Numbered from the stretch's first letter, positions 9,695-18,837 are shown. The stretch is 64,000 nt of DNA from Ensifer sp. LC11 (GCF_001695835.1 NZ_MBSO01000007.1:7501-71500); one strand, 5' to 3'. Notes: generated from the sequence alone by a model not told the origin. A program made the numbers and translations.

Positions 9695-11695
9695 TCAATC
9701 GTGGACGATGCGTGGCCGGCCACTGGCCGAGGCAATGAACCGGGCTTCGATCAGCTTGCGGCTGCCTTCCACTTCCGGCGCATCGATTTCCTCTCGCAGC
9801 ATCGAGGCGGGATCCTCGGCGCCGTTGGTGCGCGCCGCCTCGAGCGCCAGGGCCTCGGCCCGCCCACGGGCCGCACCGAAAGCCTTTTCCTGATCAAGGA
9901 AGCGTTCGCTGACCCCGGCACCGTTCACGACATAGATACCCTCCTCCGGCATCGTCACGAAAACGGTGACTGTTGCTCGGACCTGACCGACGACGGCGCC
10001 GACGGCATTGGCGACGCCGGCCTCGGCAGGAATGGCCGCTTCGGTTCCGAGCATGTCGGCGATCGCCGGATAATAAACCGGCGCCGAAGCGCCGAGGCCG
10101 ACGAGCGGCCGATCAAGGGCGAGCGAGAAGCGGACAATGCCGGGCACCCGGTTGAGCGCCCGGTCGACGGCCTGTGAGGCTGCCGGATCGATCGTCGCCC
10201 CGTCTTCACCCAGACAGGCCTGCAGGATGACTTCGCACGATTGCCTGGTCAGTCGGTCGACGACCATCTGCGCCATTGTTTCCGGAGAGGCGGCGATCGG
10301 CTGGCCCGAGCCATCGCGCATGCGTGCTGCAAGCTCGATGCCGAGGCGTGCCGCGTCGAGATTCCATTGGGACTGCCGCCCAAGCACGTGCATCGCATCC
10401 GAAGGCGTCAATCCGCAGATATGCACGAGACCGCGCGCGACCAGTCGGTCGAGCGTCGCTTTCTGCGGCGTCGAGACCAGCAGCGTTTCCAGAGCAATGG
10501 GCACCGTGCCGATTCGCTCGTAAAGCGCCTGCTCCTGCGGCTGCAGACCGCTTGCCAGATGGTCCGGCAGGCCGGTGCGCACCGCCAGCCGTCCGTCGTG
10601 GCGCCCGCGGTGCTGCGCGCGCATCTGCTTTTCCAGCACCGAGATGACGGCATCGCGGTGCAGTGCGGCGGCAAGGCTCAAGGGCATCAGCCGGCGAGGG
10701 CCAAGATCGAGCTTGGCCTTGAGGCCGCGGTCGTTGATCCGCACTTCCGAATCACCGCCGAGGCCATAGGTCCGCATCGCCACCGCTTCGACCATGGTGC
10801 GGAAGCCGCCGACGACGGCCCCTTCAGCGTCGAGCCGCGGGCGGCCGCCGTCAAGGACCGCCACGTCGGTGGTCGTGCCGCCAATGTCGGAGACCACGGC
10901 ATTGTCGAGACCAGTCAGATGCCTTGCGCCGACGAGGCTCGCCGCCGGACCCGAGAGGATCGTTTCGATCGGGCGCAGCCGCGCCTCCTCGGCCGAGATC
11001 AAGGCACCGTCGCCGCGCACGACCATCATCGGAACGTCGATGCCGCGCGCCTTGAGGAAGCCCTCGCAAGAGCCGATCAGCCGGTCGATCATCGAGACGA
11101 GACGGGCGTTGAGCAGCGTCGTCAATGCACGGCGCGGTCCGCCGAGCTTGGAAGAAAGCTCGTGGCTGCAGGTGACCGGCAGATGCGACACCTCGCGAAT
11201 ACGGTCGCGCACCCGCTTTTCATGATCCGGATTGCGGACGGCGAAATAGCCGGCAATCGCAAAGGAGGAGACCTGGCCGGCAAGCACCGGCAAAGCAGCG
11301 TCGAGTTCGCTCATGTCGAGCGGCGTTTCGCCGCCATGCACATTGTGACCACCCGGCAGGAAGATCACCGGATCGGAGCCAAGCGCCTCGAGCAGCCCGT
11401 CGCGCTTCAGGTCATCCGGCCCGAAGCCGATCATGACGAGGCCGGCACGTCCCCCTTGGCCCTCGACAAGGGCGTTGGTGGCAAGCGTCGTCGACAGCGA
11501 CACCATGCTGATCGCCGCTACCGGCAGCTTCGCCTGGTCGAGCACGGCTTCGACCGCACCGGAAATGCCAACAGCCAGGTCGTGGCGGGTCGTCAGCGCC
11601 TTGGCCTTGGCGACGACGCCTTGCGTTTCCGAGAAGAGGACGGCGTCGGTGTAGGTGCCGCCGGTATCGATGCCGAGAAGAAAATGAGAGCTCAA
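9695..11695 (-). CDS. hydantoinase/oxoprolinase family protein (HyuA-type)
   Basis: ATP-grasping ASKHA-fold protein of 666 aa related to N-methylhydantoinase subunit A, 5-oxoprolinase and acetone carboxylase beta. The N-terminal phosphate loop LGIDTGGTYTDAVL, the central SDIGGTTTDVAVLDGG motif and a GPAASLVGA stretch are clear. Family members hydrolyse cyclic amides with ATP, normally together with a HyuB partner, and no hyuB is adjacent. The frame begins with TTG (codons for SSHFLLGID follow), because an in-frame stop lies upstream and no ATG or GTG is available before the conserved motif. The substrate is unknown. Confidence 0.85.
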   Translation of the reverse strand: MSSHFLLGIDTGGTYTDAVLFSETQGVVAKAKALTTRHDLAVGISGAVEAVLDQAKLPVAAISMVSLSTTLATNALVEGQGGRAGLVMIGFGPDDLKRDGLLEALGSDPVIFLPGGHNVHGGETPLDMSELDAALPVLAGQVSSFAIAGYFAVRNPDHEKRVRDRIREVSHLPVTCSHELSSKLGGPRRALTTLLNARLVSMIDRLIGSCEGFLKARGIDVPMMVVRGDGALISAEEARLRPIETILSGPAASLVGARHLTGLDNAVVSDIGGTTTDVAVLDGGRPRLDAEGAVVGGFRTMVEAVAMRTYGLGGDSEVRINDRGLKAKLDLGPRRLMPLSLAAALHRDAVISVLEKQMRAQHRGRHDGRLAVRTGLPDHLASGLQPQEQALYERIGTVPIALETLLVSTPQKATLDRLVARGLVHICGLTPSDAMHVLGRQSQWNLDAARLGIELAARMRDGSGQPIAASPETMAQMVVDRLTRQSCEVILQACLGEDGATIDPAASQAVDRALNRVPGIVRFSLALDRPLVGLGASAPVYYPAIADMLGTEAAIPAEAGVANAVGAVVGQVRATVTVFVTMPEEGIYVVNGAGVSERFLDQEKAFGAARGRAEALALEAARTNGAEDPASMLREEIDAPEVEGSRKLIEARFIASASGRPRIVHD

Positions 11696-11847
11696 TTCGC
11701 GCAGTCCGGAATTCGCGCGGGGCGTAACGCCCCGGGTTCAATGGGGATCGATGCGGTGATATGACATATTTCAGGAGAAAACCATCGTGGCGCAGACATC
11801 GACGATGAGTACAGCGACACCGGTGGAAATGGCAGGAGTTCTTCCGC

Positions 11848-12477
11848 ATGCTCGAAAGCCGCCGTCCGTTGATTGTCGCCGCGCTGCTGTCGGCGGGTTT
11901 CCTTTGTCTTCAGGCGCGTGCGTCCCAAGCTCAGGACTCCGAAGAAGAGGAATACAAGCCGCAACTGCCCGAAGTCGCGATCTACAAGGCGATGCTCGAT
12001 GCCAACAAGCAGACCGGCTGGATACAGTTTCGGGACTATGACGACCGACAACTGATCTATTTCACCGCGTTGCAGACGATGCATTGCCGGCTATCGGAGA
12101 TCCGCTACTCGATCAATTCGGACGCGCTCGATAAGCGCTTCCCGCTGGCTAAGTGCAATCCGCAGCTGCCGTTCAACCTGCCGGGCGACGAGACGGCCGA
12201 GTATGTCTATATCTCGCTGCCGGCCAAGACGGCGCAGACGCTGACGATCCAGGCGGTCTGGGATGATGGTGCAGGCAGCGAGATCGTCGTCTACAAGCCC
12301 TGCGACGGCGTCGGCGACGCAACCTGCGCCCAGATCAAGACGATCAAGAAGCCGTCGAAACTGCTGCAGCAGCCGAAGCCGGCCGATTCGCCGGTTCGAT
12401 CGGTGCAGTCGCCGATCCCCGGCAAGACCTTCAGCGAACCGACACCTTCATCGGCAAGCCGCCCCGCGGTTGAGTAG
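11848..12477 (+). CDS. conserved exported protein of unknown function
   Basis: Secreted or periplasmic protein of 209 aa with a signal peptide (charged start, hydrophobic residues 9-22, cleavage probably after ASQAQ). An acidic stretch EEEE follows, then a globular part with four cysteines (CRLSE, KCNPQ, PCDGV, TCAQI) that could form two disulfides, and a proline/serine-rich low-complexity tail. I do not recognise a named domain. Similar short exported proteins occur in Rhizobiaceae, but no function is assigned. AGGAG precedes the ATG by nine bases. Its 3' end overlaps the convergent P450 gene by 47 bp. Confidence 0.75.
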   Translation: MLESRRPLIVAALLSAGFLCLQARASQAQDSEEEEYKPQLPEVAIYKAMLDANKQTGWIQFRDYDDRQLIYFTALQTMHCRLSEIRYSINSDALDKRFPLAKCNPQLPFNLPGDETAEYVYISLPAKTAQTLTIQAVWDDGAGSEIVVYKPCDGVGDATCAQIKTIKKPSKLLQQPKPADSPVRSVQSPIPGKTFSEPTPSSASRPAVE

Positions 12478-13825
12478 TGAGCCGCTGCACCGGCCAGGGA
12501 TGCGTCTCCTCGGTCAGATCAAAGCGATAACGATGCATTAGCACGGCAAGCGCGATCACCGCCTCCTGCAGGGCGAAAGTGGCGCCGATGCAAACCCGCG
12601 GGCCGGCGCCGAAGGGCAGATACTGGTAACGATGCAGCTTCTCGCGGTTTTCCGGCAGGAAACGCTCGGGCATGAAGGCCCGCGGCCGGTCCCAGTAGAG
12701 CACATGGCGATGCAGCGTCCAGGGCATGATCAGCACCGCGATGCCCCTGGGAATACGCACCCGCTTGCCGGATGGCGAAGTCCACTCGTCGTCCTCGATC
12801 GCCGCGCGGTTGATCGACGGCGCCGGCGGATAGAGCCGCATCGCCTCCTCGAAGGCCGCAAGCACATGCGGCATCAGGCCGAGCCATTCGACCGGCTCGG
12901 CACCGCTTGCAATCGCAGTATCGATCTCGGCCTCCATCGTCTCGCGATAGGCCGGCGTATTGGCGATGCAATAGAGCGTCCAGGCAAGCGCCCGGGCGGT
13001 GGTCTCGTGCCCGGCGCCGATGAAGGTCAGGATATTGTCCTCAATCTCAGCCGTCGACAGACCCTGACTACCCTCGATCTCCAGAAGCAGCGTCAGAAAA
13101 TCCTTCGGCGTACCCTCCGGATCCTCCGCCATCTTGCGGCGCCGAAGCGCCATCGTCTCCGACACGATCGACCGGAAGCGGTTCATGACTTTCTTGCCGC
13201 CGATTCGGGTCAGGCGCGGTATCCACTCGGGCGCGAGCAGGATATCCATCGGGTCTACCCGCCCCATGCGGTGCAGAAGCTCCTCCACGCTCTGGACGAA
13301 GCCGTCTTTCTCGACGGCGACTTCGCCGGAAAACAGCGTTTCGGCGAGAATGTCGAAGGTGAGCTCGGTCATGTCGTTGGCGATGTTGGTGGTGAATGGC
13401 GCCTTTTCCGCGCCTGCATAGCGCTCGACGAACAACTGCGAGCTCTTCAACATCTGGCCGGCAAAGCCCCTGGCATGGCGCGGCGTGAACACCGGCGCCA
13501 TGGCTTTCCGCGAGCGCTTCCAGACCTCGCCTTCCGCCGTCAGCAGGCCGTCGCGCAGGATCGGCCTGAGGATCAGCCGCCGCACCTTCGACATCTCGTA
13601 GTTTCCGACATTGTCGACCAGGATGTGGCGGATGAGGCCGGGATCGTTGACGATCAGTGTGCGCTGGGTGGCGAACTTCGTCTCGATCCAGGGCAGCGTA
13701 TAGGACGGTTCGCCCCAAAGTTCGAGCGGATTGCGCAAGACCGTCCTGATGATCTTCAGGTAGGAAGGGATGCCCACTCGCGGAACGGGAGCCGGCGGTT
13801 CGAAGGGCTCCGGACGCGTGTCCAT
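12431..13825 (-). CDS. cytochrome P450
   Basis: Haem-thiolate monooxygenase of 464 aa with all hallmark motifs: I-helix oxygen-binding AGHETT, K-helix ExxR in EEAMRLYPP, and the haem loop FGAGPRVCIG with Cys412 as axial ligand. The soluble form, with no N-terminal membrane anchor, is usual for bacteria. The sequence pattern resembles the CYP4/CYP102-like fatty-acid-hydroxylase branch, but I cannot name a substrate. The start was set at MDTRPEPFEPP, preceded by GAAAAGG. The longer frame adds a lysine-rich leader. No ferredoxin or reductase gene is adjacent, so electrons must come from elsewhere. Confidence 0.93.
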   Translation of the reverse strand: MDTRPEPFEPPAPVPRVGIPSYLKIIRTVLRNPLELWGEPSYTLPWIETKFATQRTLIVNDPGLIRHILVDNVGNYEMSKVRRLILRPILRDGLLTAEGEVWKRSRKAMAPVFTPRHARGFAGQMLKSSQLFVERYAGAEKAPFTTNIANDMTELTFDILAETLFSGEVAVEKDGFVQSVEELLHRMGRVDPMDILLAPEWIPRLTRIGGKKVMNRFRSIVSETMALRRRKMAEDPEGTPKDFLTLLLEIEGSQGLSTAEIEDNILTFIGAGHETTARALAWTLYCIANTPAYRETMEAEIDTAIASGAEPVEWLGLMPHVLAAFEEAMRLYPPAPSINRAAIEDDEWTSPSGKRVRIPRGIAVLIMPWTLHRHVLYWDRPRAFMPERFLPENREKLHRYQYLPFGAGPRVCIGATFALQEAVIALAVLMHRYRFDLTEETHPWPVQRLTTQPRGGLPMKVSVR

Positions 13826-13899
13826 GGTGATTGCCTTTTCTCGATTGCGCCAAGATTTCAGGTTTTTACGGCGCAATCAAGGAAAGTGCTTCACGTGAA

Positions 13900-14844
13900 T
13901 CACAAGAGGCTTTCGAGTTCCGACAGCTTGTCGTTGACGAGCCAGCCGTAATAATTTTCCTCCGGCCAATGGGCCTGTCCGCTCTGGATCTTGGCGGCAA
14001 GGGCAGCGGCGCGGCCGTCCGGGTTGCCGACATTGTAGAGCGTCGCGGTAACGCCGGGATTGGTGGATATGTCGACGCCGGCGATGGACTTATAGGCGTC
14101 GATCGAATGGCGAATCGAGGCCGCCATGTAGGCGAGCGAGACGTCCGGATCCATGATCGCTTCATAGACGCCAGCGGCGTTGTTCTCGTCGAGGCGATCA
14201 TAGCCCGACGTCTTTGCGACAATGTCGGTCAGCATCAGCGCCGTCAGCGGATTGATCTGGCCGAGGCCGAAGGTCTGGCCGGCGAAAAACGGCTGGAAGA
14301 AGACGGCGCTAAAGCGGTTGTTCGGGAAGGACTTGCCGCCCACCGACTTGCCGCGGAAGTCATTGTCCCAGACGCGCTCGCGGCAACTCCACAGCGCATA
14401 GGCGCCCTTTTTCGCACCGCATTCGGAAAACTGCGGCCGGGCAACGAATTCGGCGACCGTCTCGCCTTCATAGCCGAACTGGAAGCTGTTGCCGGCGTAA
14501 GCGGCCGCCTTGACGTAGTAGGACTGCAGCCGGTCGTAGGCGTCGACATTATAGGTGTGCTCGCCGACAATCGCGCCGACCATGTGGATCGGGGCGATGC
14601 CATAGGCGCGCGACACGGACTTGATCTTGCTGATGAGTTGTTTGTCCGTTGCCAGGAGATCGCGGACTTTCTCGAACTTGGCATCGAAGGAGGTCCGGCC
14701 CGCCTTGGTGCGGCGCACGGAAGCACCGGGGATGCCCGGCTGCTCGACGCTGCGGTTGCCCGGCGGAACAGCAGTCGCTGCGATTGACTGGCTTGCGGTC
14801 AGGCAAAACGTGGCGATAGCGAGCATGCAGGCGGTGAAACGCAC
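13900..14844 (-). CDS. DUF1402 family exported protein, possibly lytic-transglycosylase-like
   Basis: Exported protein of 314 aa with a signal peptide ending at about SIAA. It matches from memory the rhizobial DUF1402 family. The middle has features reminiscent of SLT/goose-lysozyme folds: AIVGEHTYN with a candidate catalytic Glu, then TFGLGQINPLTALML (compare the GxxQ-type core of transglycosylases) and AYMAASIRHSIDAY. A C-terminal LYNVGNPDGRA stretch resembles the YN.G..... motif of muramidases. A peptidoglycan-cleaving role is therefore possible but is inferred from these patterns only. The gene sits between the P450 gene and hslU and has no obvious operon partners. Confidence 0.72.
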   Translation of the reverse strand: MRFTACMLAIATFCLTASQSIAATAVPPGNRSVEQPGIPGASVRRTKAGRTSFDAKFEKVRDLLATDKQLISKIKSVSRAYGIAPIHMVGAIVGEHTYNVDAYDRLQSYYVKAAAYAGNSFQFGYEGETVAEFVARPQFSECGAKKGAYALWSCRERVWDNDFRGKSVGGKSFPNNRFSAVFFQPFFAGQTFGLGQINPLTALMLTDIVAKTSGYDRLDENNAAGVYEAIMDPDVSLAYMAASIRHSIDAYKSIAGVDISTNPGVTATLYNVGNPDGRAAALAAKIQSGQAHWPEENYYGWLVNDKLSELESLL

Positions 14845-14955
14845 GATCTCTTCTTCCTGTGACTGGTGGAGGCTGCCTCTGTCGGCGGGCGGCTCCTACG
14901 CCAAGATCATGTCGGAAAGATGCCCGGACCACGATCCATTTCCGCGTCCGTGTTA

Positions 14956-14991
14956 GAAAAAATGCGGGCGCCTGTCGAGAGACAGGCGCCC
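14956..14991 (-). terminator. intrinsic terminator of the hslV-GNAT-hslU operon
   Basis: Perfect 11-bp arms GGGCGCCTGTC and GACAGGCGCCC with a GAGA loop (14966-14991). On the minus strand the hairpin is followed by GCA and a run of six T. It lies about 50 bp after the hslU stop. Confidence 0.92.
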
Positions 14992-15039
14992 GGCGTATTC
15001 AGGGTTGTGGGCGTTTGCACACCCGCGTCGACCGAAATG

Positions 15040-16344
15040 TCACAGGATGTAGCGCGACAGGTCGGTGTTGGCGGCGAGATCGCCGACATGCTTGCGCACA
15101 TATTCGGCATCGATCGTGACGGCCTGTCCGCCACGGTCAGGCGCATTGAACGAGATTTCGTCCAGCACGCGCTCCATCACCGTCTGCAGCCGGCGGGCGC
15201 CGATGTTCTCGACGCTGGCGTTCAGCTGCACCGCGACATCGGCGAGCGCATCGATCGCATCGTCGGTAAAGTCGAGCTTGACCTCTTCCGTTTCCAAGAG
15301 CGCCTTGTACTGGCGGATCAGGCTCGCCTCAGTTTCCGTCAGGATGCGACGGAAATCTTCCTTGGTCAGCGCGCGGAGCTCGACGCGGATCGGCAGACGA
15401 CCCTGCAATTCCGGCAGCAGGTCCGAGGGCTTCGACACATGGAAAGCACCCGAAGCGATGAAGAGGATATGGTCGGTCTTGACCGGCCCGTACTTCGTCG
15501 CAACGGTCGTGCCTTCGACCAGCGGTAACAGGTCCCGCTGCACGCCTTCACGCGATACGCCGGCACCCATGCCGCCTTCGCGCGATGCGATCTTGTCGAT
15601 CTCGTCGAGAAAGACGATGCCGTCGTCTTCAACCGCCTTCATCGCTTCGCGCTGGATCTGCTCGTTGTCGAGCAGCTTGTCGGACTCGTCGTCGATCAGC
15701 ATGCCGTAGGAGGCCTTGACCGTGGTCTTGACCTTTTTCGTGCGGCCGCCGAGCGCCTTGCCAAACATTTCGGAGAGGTTCAAAACGCCGATATTGGCGC
15801 CGGGCATGCCCGGAATTTCAAAGCCGCCCGGCGCGCCGGTTTCGGCAATGTCGATCTCGATCTCCTTGTCGTCGAGTTCGTTGGCGCGCAGCTTCTTGCG
15901 GAACGAATCGCGCGTCGCCGGCGACGCGGTGGCGCCGACCAGCGCATCGAGCACGCGCTCCTCGGCATTCTGGTGCGCCTTTGCCTTGACTTCGGTCCGG
16001 CGTTTTTCACGCACGAGGCCAATCCCGACCTCGACGAGGTCACGAATGATCTGCTCGACATCGCGGCCGACATAGCCGACCTCGGTGAACTTGGTCGCCT
16101 CGACCTTGACGAAGGGCGCACCGGCGAGCTTGGCGAGGCGTCGCGATATCTCGGTCTTGCCGACACCGGTCGGGCCGATCATCAGGATGTTCTTCGGCAT
16201 GACCTCGTCGCGCAACTCGTCGCCGAGCTGCTGGCGGCGCCAGCGGTTGCGCAGCGCGATGGCCACGGCGCGCTTGGCGTCATTCTGGCCGATGATGAAA
16301 CGGTCGAGTTCCGACACGATTTCTCTGGGTGAAAACGTACTCAT
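15040..16344 (-). CDS. hslU: ATP-dependent protease ATPase subunit HslU
   Basis: AAA+ unfoldase of the HslUV (ClpYQ) protease, 434 aa. It recognises, unfolds and translocates substrates into the HslV peptidase chamber. Walker A GPTGVGKT is at residues 57-64, the pore motif GYVGRD follows, Walker B is in [12 protein letters not shown], sensor/arginine residues are in [12 protein letters not shown], and the C-terminal tail ends in LSRYIL, which inserts into HslV to activate it. The start ATG overlaps the stop of the upstream acetyltransferase gene as ATGA, so translation should be coupled. It is the third gene of the hslV-GNAT-hslU operon. Confidence 0.97.
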   Translation of the reverse strand: MSTFSPREIVSELDRFIIGQNDAKRAVAIALRNRWRRQQLGDELRDEVMPKNILMIGPTGVGKTEISRRLAKLAGAPFVKVEATKFTEVGYVGRDVEQIIRDLVEVGIGLVREKRRTEVKAKAHQNAEERVLDALVGATASPATRDSFRKKLRANELDDKEIEIDIAETGAPGGFEIPGMPGANIGVLNLSEMFGKALGGRTKKVKTTVKASYGMLIDDESDKLLDNEQIQREAMKAVEDDGIVFLDEIDKIASREGGMGAGVSREGVQRDLLPLVEGTTVATKYGPVKTDHILFIASGAFHVSKPSDLLPELQGRLPIRVELRALTKEDFRRILTETEASLIRQYKALLETEEVKLDFTDDAIDALADVAVQLNASVENIGARRLQTVMERVLDEISFNAPDRGGQAVTIDAEYVRKHVGDLAANTDLSRYIL

Positions 16345-16865
16345 GTAGTCCTCTCAAACTCGGTCCGCGTCAGCTCCATCAGGAGCGTGCGGCCGGATAC
16401 ATCTATCCATTCTGCGTAGGGCACAAAGCCGGCCTTGGTGTAGGCGCTGACAGCCCGGCGGTTGCCCGCATCGGGGTCGATCACGATGCGGGGCGCGCCG
16501 GCGGCAAAGAGCCTTTCGGCGAAGGCCTTAAGCGCCAGCGCGGCGACGCCCCTGCCCGTCAGTTCCGCCGGGCCGACGAAGATGTCGATACCGGGCACGT
16601 CAGCCGGCAGATCCTTCGCCCAGGGCTCCTCGTCCGGATACTGGAACGGCAGCCAGGACTGGATATAGCCGGCCGGCTCGCCCGCCACGTGGAAGATGAA
16701 CCCTTCCACTTCTCCTGACGCGCAGCCCTCGCGGATCATCGCCACTTCCTTGTCCGGGTCGCCCCACCATTGCCGAACATGCGGCTCGCTCAGCCAGGCA
16801 TGCAGCAGCGGCAGATGGTCATCGACCACTGGCACGAAGCTGACATGCACCGGATCATTGGGCAT
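16341..16865 (-). CDS. GNAT-family N-acetyltransferase embedded in the hslVU operon
   Basis: Acetyltransferase of 174 aa resembling the AacA4/RimJ-like GNAT group. It has the N-terminal WWGDPDKE segment, the beta4-beta5 region [24 protein letters not shown] with a partial Q/RxxGxG/A-type acetyl-CoA loop, and the C-terminal [19 protein letters not shown] signature. [10 protein letters not shown] was chosen as start because it gives an 11-bp overlap with hslV and removes a low-complexity leader. It overlaps hslU by four bases at the other end. The protein substrate or small-molecule acceptor is unknown. Its placement suggests expression under heat shock with the protease. Confidence 0.88.
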   Translation of the reverse strand: MPNDPVHVSFVPVVDDHLPLLHAWLSEPHVRQWWGDPDKEVAMIREGCASGEVEGFIFHVAGEPAGYIQSWLPFQYPDEEPWAKDLPADVPGIDIFVGPAELTGRGVAALALKAFAERLFAAGAPRIVIDPDAGNRRAVSAYTKAGFVPYAEWIDVSGRTLLMELTRTEFERTT

Positions 16866-17412
16866 CCAGCGTCTCCACGACGATGTTGTGGTTGGTGTAG
16901 ACGCAGATGTCACCGGCGATCTGCAGCGCCCGCCGGGCGATATCCTCGGCCGACTTGTCGCTATCCATCAAGGCGCGGGCCGCGGCAAAGGCGTAGTTGC
17001 CACCCGAACCGATCGCAATCGTGCCATGCTCAGGCTCCAGAACATCGCCATTGCCGGTGATCGCCAGCGTGATCGACTTGTCGGCGACCAGCATCATCGC
17101 TTCGAGGTTGCGCAGATACTTGTTGGTGCGCCAGTCCTTGGCGAGCTCGACTGCGGCGCGCATCAGCTGGTCGGGATATTGCTCAAGCTTGGCCTCGAGC
17201 CGTTCCAGAAGCGTAAATGCATCGGCGGTGGCGCCGGCAAAACCGGCGATCACGTCGCCCTTGGCAAGCCGCCGCACCTTGCGGGCGTTGCTCTTCATCA
17301 CGGTCTGGCCGAGGCTCACCTGGCCGTCGCCGGCCATCACCACCTTGCCATCCTTGCGTACCGTGATGATGGTCGTCGCATGCATCGTTCCGTAGGGATT
17401 GTGTTCGCTCAT
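16855..17412 (-). CDS. hslV: ATP-dependent protease peptidase subunit HslV
   Basis: Proteasome-beta-like threonine peptidase, 185 aa, forming a dodecamer capped by HslU. The mature N-terminus should be Thr13 (TTIITVRK), the catalytic nucleophile, with conserved Lys in NARKVRR and Gly residues in [10 protein letters not shown]. Unlike E. coli HslV, where only Met precedes the nucleophile, a 12-residue leader ([12 protein letters not shown]) must be removed. An internal ATG at its tenth codon would shorten but not abolish it. First gene of the operon with the GNAT gene and hslU, and divergent from hisB. Confidence 0.97.
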   Translation of the reverse strand: MSEHNPYGTMHATTIITVRKDGKVVMAGDGQVSLGQTVMKSNARKVRRLAKGDVIAGFAGATADAFTLLERLEAKLEQYPDQLMRAAVELAKDWRTNKYLRNLEAMMLVADKSITLAITGNGDVLEPEHGTIAIGSGGNYAFAAARALMDSDKSAEDIARRALQIAGDICVYTNHNIVVETLDAQ

Positions 17413-17433
17413 GAAGGTACCTGTCGGCCCCTG

Positions 17434-17461
17434 ATACTTGGGGGCGTTTACTTGGGGGCGT
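17434..17461. repeat. 14-bp perfect tandem duplication in the hslV leader
   Basis: Two adjacent identical copies of TACTTGGGGGCGTT (17434-17447 and 17448-17461), 22 bp upstream of the hslV ATG. Probably a slippage product in the untranslated leader. A regulatory effect is unproven. Confidence 0.85.
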
Positions 17462-17651
17462 TGCGGCTCCGAACGAGCCTGGTTGCTTGGGGCCTATGTA
17501 AGTACGGCAGACACATTTGCAAATGGCAACCGGCAGGAGGCGCAATCTTCATTCGCGGCCTGATGTCGGTTGATTCGAATCGACGCTCAAGTTCTGGATA
17601 TTTCAGCGTTTGCCTGATAAGGAGCCGCGTCAGCGTATACAGGAGAGCCCG

Positions 17652-18260
17652 ATGGCAGAAGCCACGTCCAGCCGCACTGCAGAGGTTTCGCGAAAGACCA
17701 ACGAAACCGCGGTGTCCGTATCGGTCAACATCGACGGCACCGGCGTTTCGAAGATTTCGACCGGCGTCGGCTTCTTCGACCATATGCTGGACCAGCTCGC
17801 CCGCCATTCGCTGATCGACATGGAGATCAAGACCGACGGCGACCTGCACGTCGACGACCACCATACGGTCGAGGACACCGGCATCGCCATTGGCCAGGCG
17901 CTTGCCAAGGCCCTCAGCGACCGGCGCGGCATCACCCGCTACGCTTCGCTCGACCTGGCGATGGACGAGACGATGACGCGTGCGGCGGTCGACGTTTCCG
18001 GCCGGCCGTTCCTCGTCTGGAACGTCATTTTCAGCGCACCGAAGATCGGCACTTTCGACACGGAACTCGTGCGCGAATTCTTCCAGGCGCTCGCCCAGCA
18101 TGCCGGGATCACGCTGCATATCCAGAACATCTACGGCGCCAACAACCATCACATCGCCGAGACCTGCTTCAAGTCCGTCGCCCGCGTGCTCCGCACGGCA
18201 ACCGAAATCGACCCGCGCCAGGCCGGCCGCGTTCCCTCGACCAAGGGGACCCTCGCCTAG
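17652..18260 (+). CDS. hisB: imidazoleglycerol-phosphate dehydratase
   Basis: Histidine biosynthesis enzyme that dehydrates imidazole glycerol phosphate to imidazole acetol phosphate, 202 aa, a monofunctional HisB without the phosphatase domain found in enterics. Manganese-binding histidine clusters are visible: [25 protein letters not shown] and NNHHIAET. The start was placed at MAEATSS, preceded by AGGAG, rather than at an upstream in-frame codon. First gene of the his operon, which continues with the DUF2628 gene and hisH, and divergent from hslV. Confidence 0.96.
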   Translation: MAEATSSRTAEVSRKTNETAVSVSVNIDGTGVSKISTGVGFFDHMLDQLARHSLIDMEIKTDGDLHVDDHHTVEDTGIAIGQALAKALSDRRGITRYASLDLAMDETMTRAAVDVSGRPFLVWNVIFSAPKIGTFDTELVREFFQALAQHAGITLHIQNIYGANNHHIAETCFKSVARVLRTATEIDPRQAGRVPSTKGTLA

Positions 18261-18267
18261 AGCGGCT

Positions 18268-18317
18268 AGAGCGGGATGAGGAAAAGTGCGTGCGGTTTTC
18301 CGCCCGCATCCCGCTCT
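18268..18317. repeat. dispersed rhizobial palindrome, copy 1 (possible terminator/attenuator)
   Basis: Nested inverted repeat between hisB and the DUF2628 gene. The outer arms are AGAGCGGGATG (18268-18278) and CATCCCGCTCT (18307-18317), and the inner arms are GGAAAA and TTTTCC. The inner core GGAAAAGTG..CGGTTTTCCGCCCG recurs at 22374-22421. It resembles the RIME-like intergenic elements of Rhizobiaceae. There is no T-run, so it is more likely an mRNA-processing or stability element than a full terminator. Confidence 0.75.
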
Positions 18318-18366
18318 ATCCTGTTAGAATCGATCACGTTTCGTGATCTAGTCACTGGCTGAACCC

Positions 18367-18837
18367 ATGGCTTCTTACCTGATCCTGACTCCGCCGGGTG
18401 CACGCGCCGATGACGAGCGCGCGCGCTTCGTCGCCGACGGCTTTTCCTGGTGGGCCTTCCTTTTCCCGGCGCTTTGGCTTCTTGCCAAGCGCCAATGGAC
18501 AATCGGAATCGCAGTTGCTGTTCTGCAGATCTCGTTAATCTTTCTGTCAAACCAGGAGAGCGGCTTCCTGCCATCTCTCTTGGCGCAGCTCGCGCTTCGG
18601 CTCGTGGTGGCGCTTGAAGGACCGGTTCTGGTGGCGCGCAGCCTGGCGGCCCGCGACTGGACGCTGCGCTCCATCGTGGCGGCACCCAGTCTCGAAGCCG
18701 CCGAAGAGATCTATTTCACGAGCGTGGCCTCCGGCGAGACAAGGCCTGCCCCGCCCTCCCCGGCCGATTGGACCGTACGCAAGCCTTCAAGCGGCGGACC
18801 CGGTCTCGGCCTTTTTGATTCCTACGGAGAACGCTGA
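18367..18837 (+). CDS. DUF2628 membrane protein inside the his operon
   Basis: Small protein of 156 aa with an aromatic/hydrophobic segment [16 protein letters not shown] and two further hydrophobic stretches (about 52-66 and 70-92), then a polar C-terminal tail. The pattern matches the DUF2628 family. Its stop codon overlaps the hisH start (TGATG), so the two are probably translationally coupled. No catalytic residues for histidine biosynthesis are visible. The location is characteristic of Rhizobiales his operons, but the role is unknown. Confidence 0.82.
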   Translation: MASYLILTPPGARADDERARFVADGFSWWAFLFPALWLLAKRQWTIGIAVAVLQISLIFLSNQESGFLPSLLAQLALRLVVALEGPVLVARSLAARDWTLRSIVAAPSLEAAEEIYFTSVASGETRPAPPSPADWTVRKPSSGGPGLGLFDSYGER

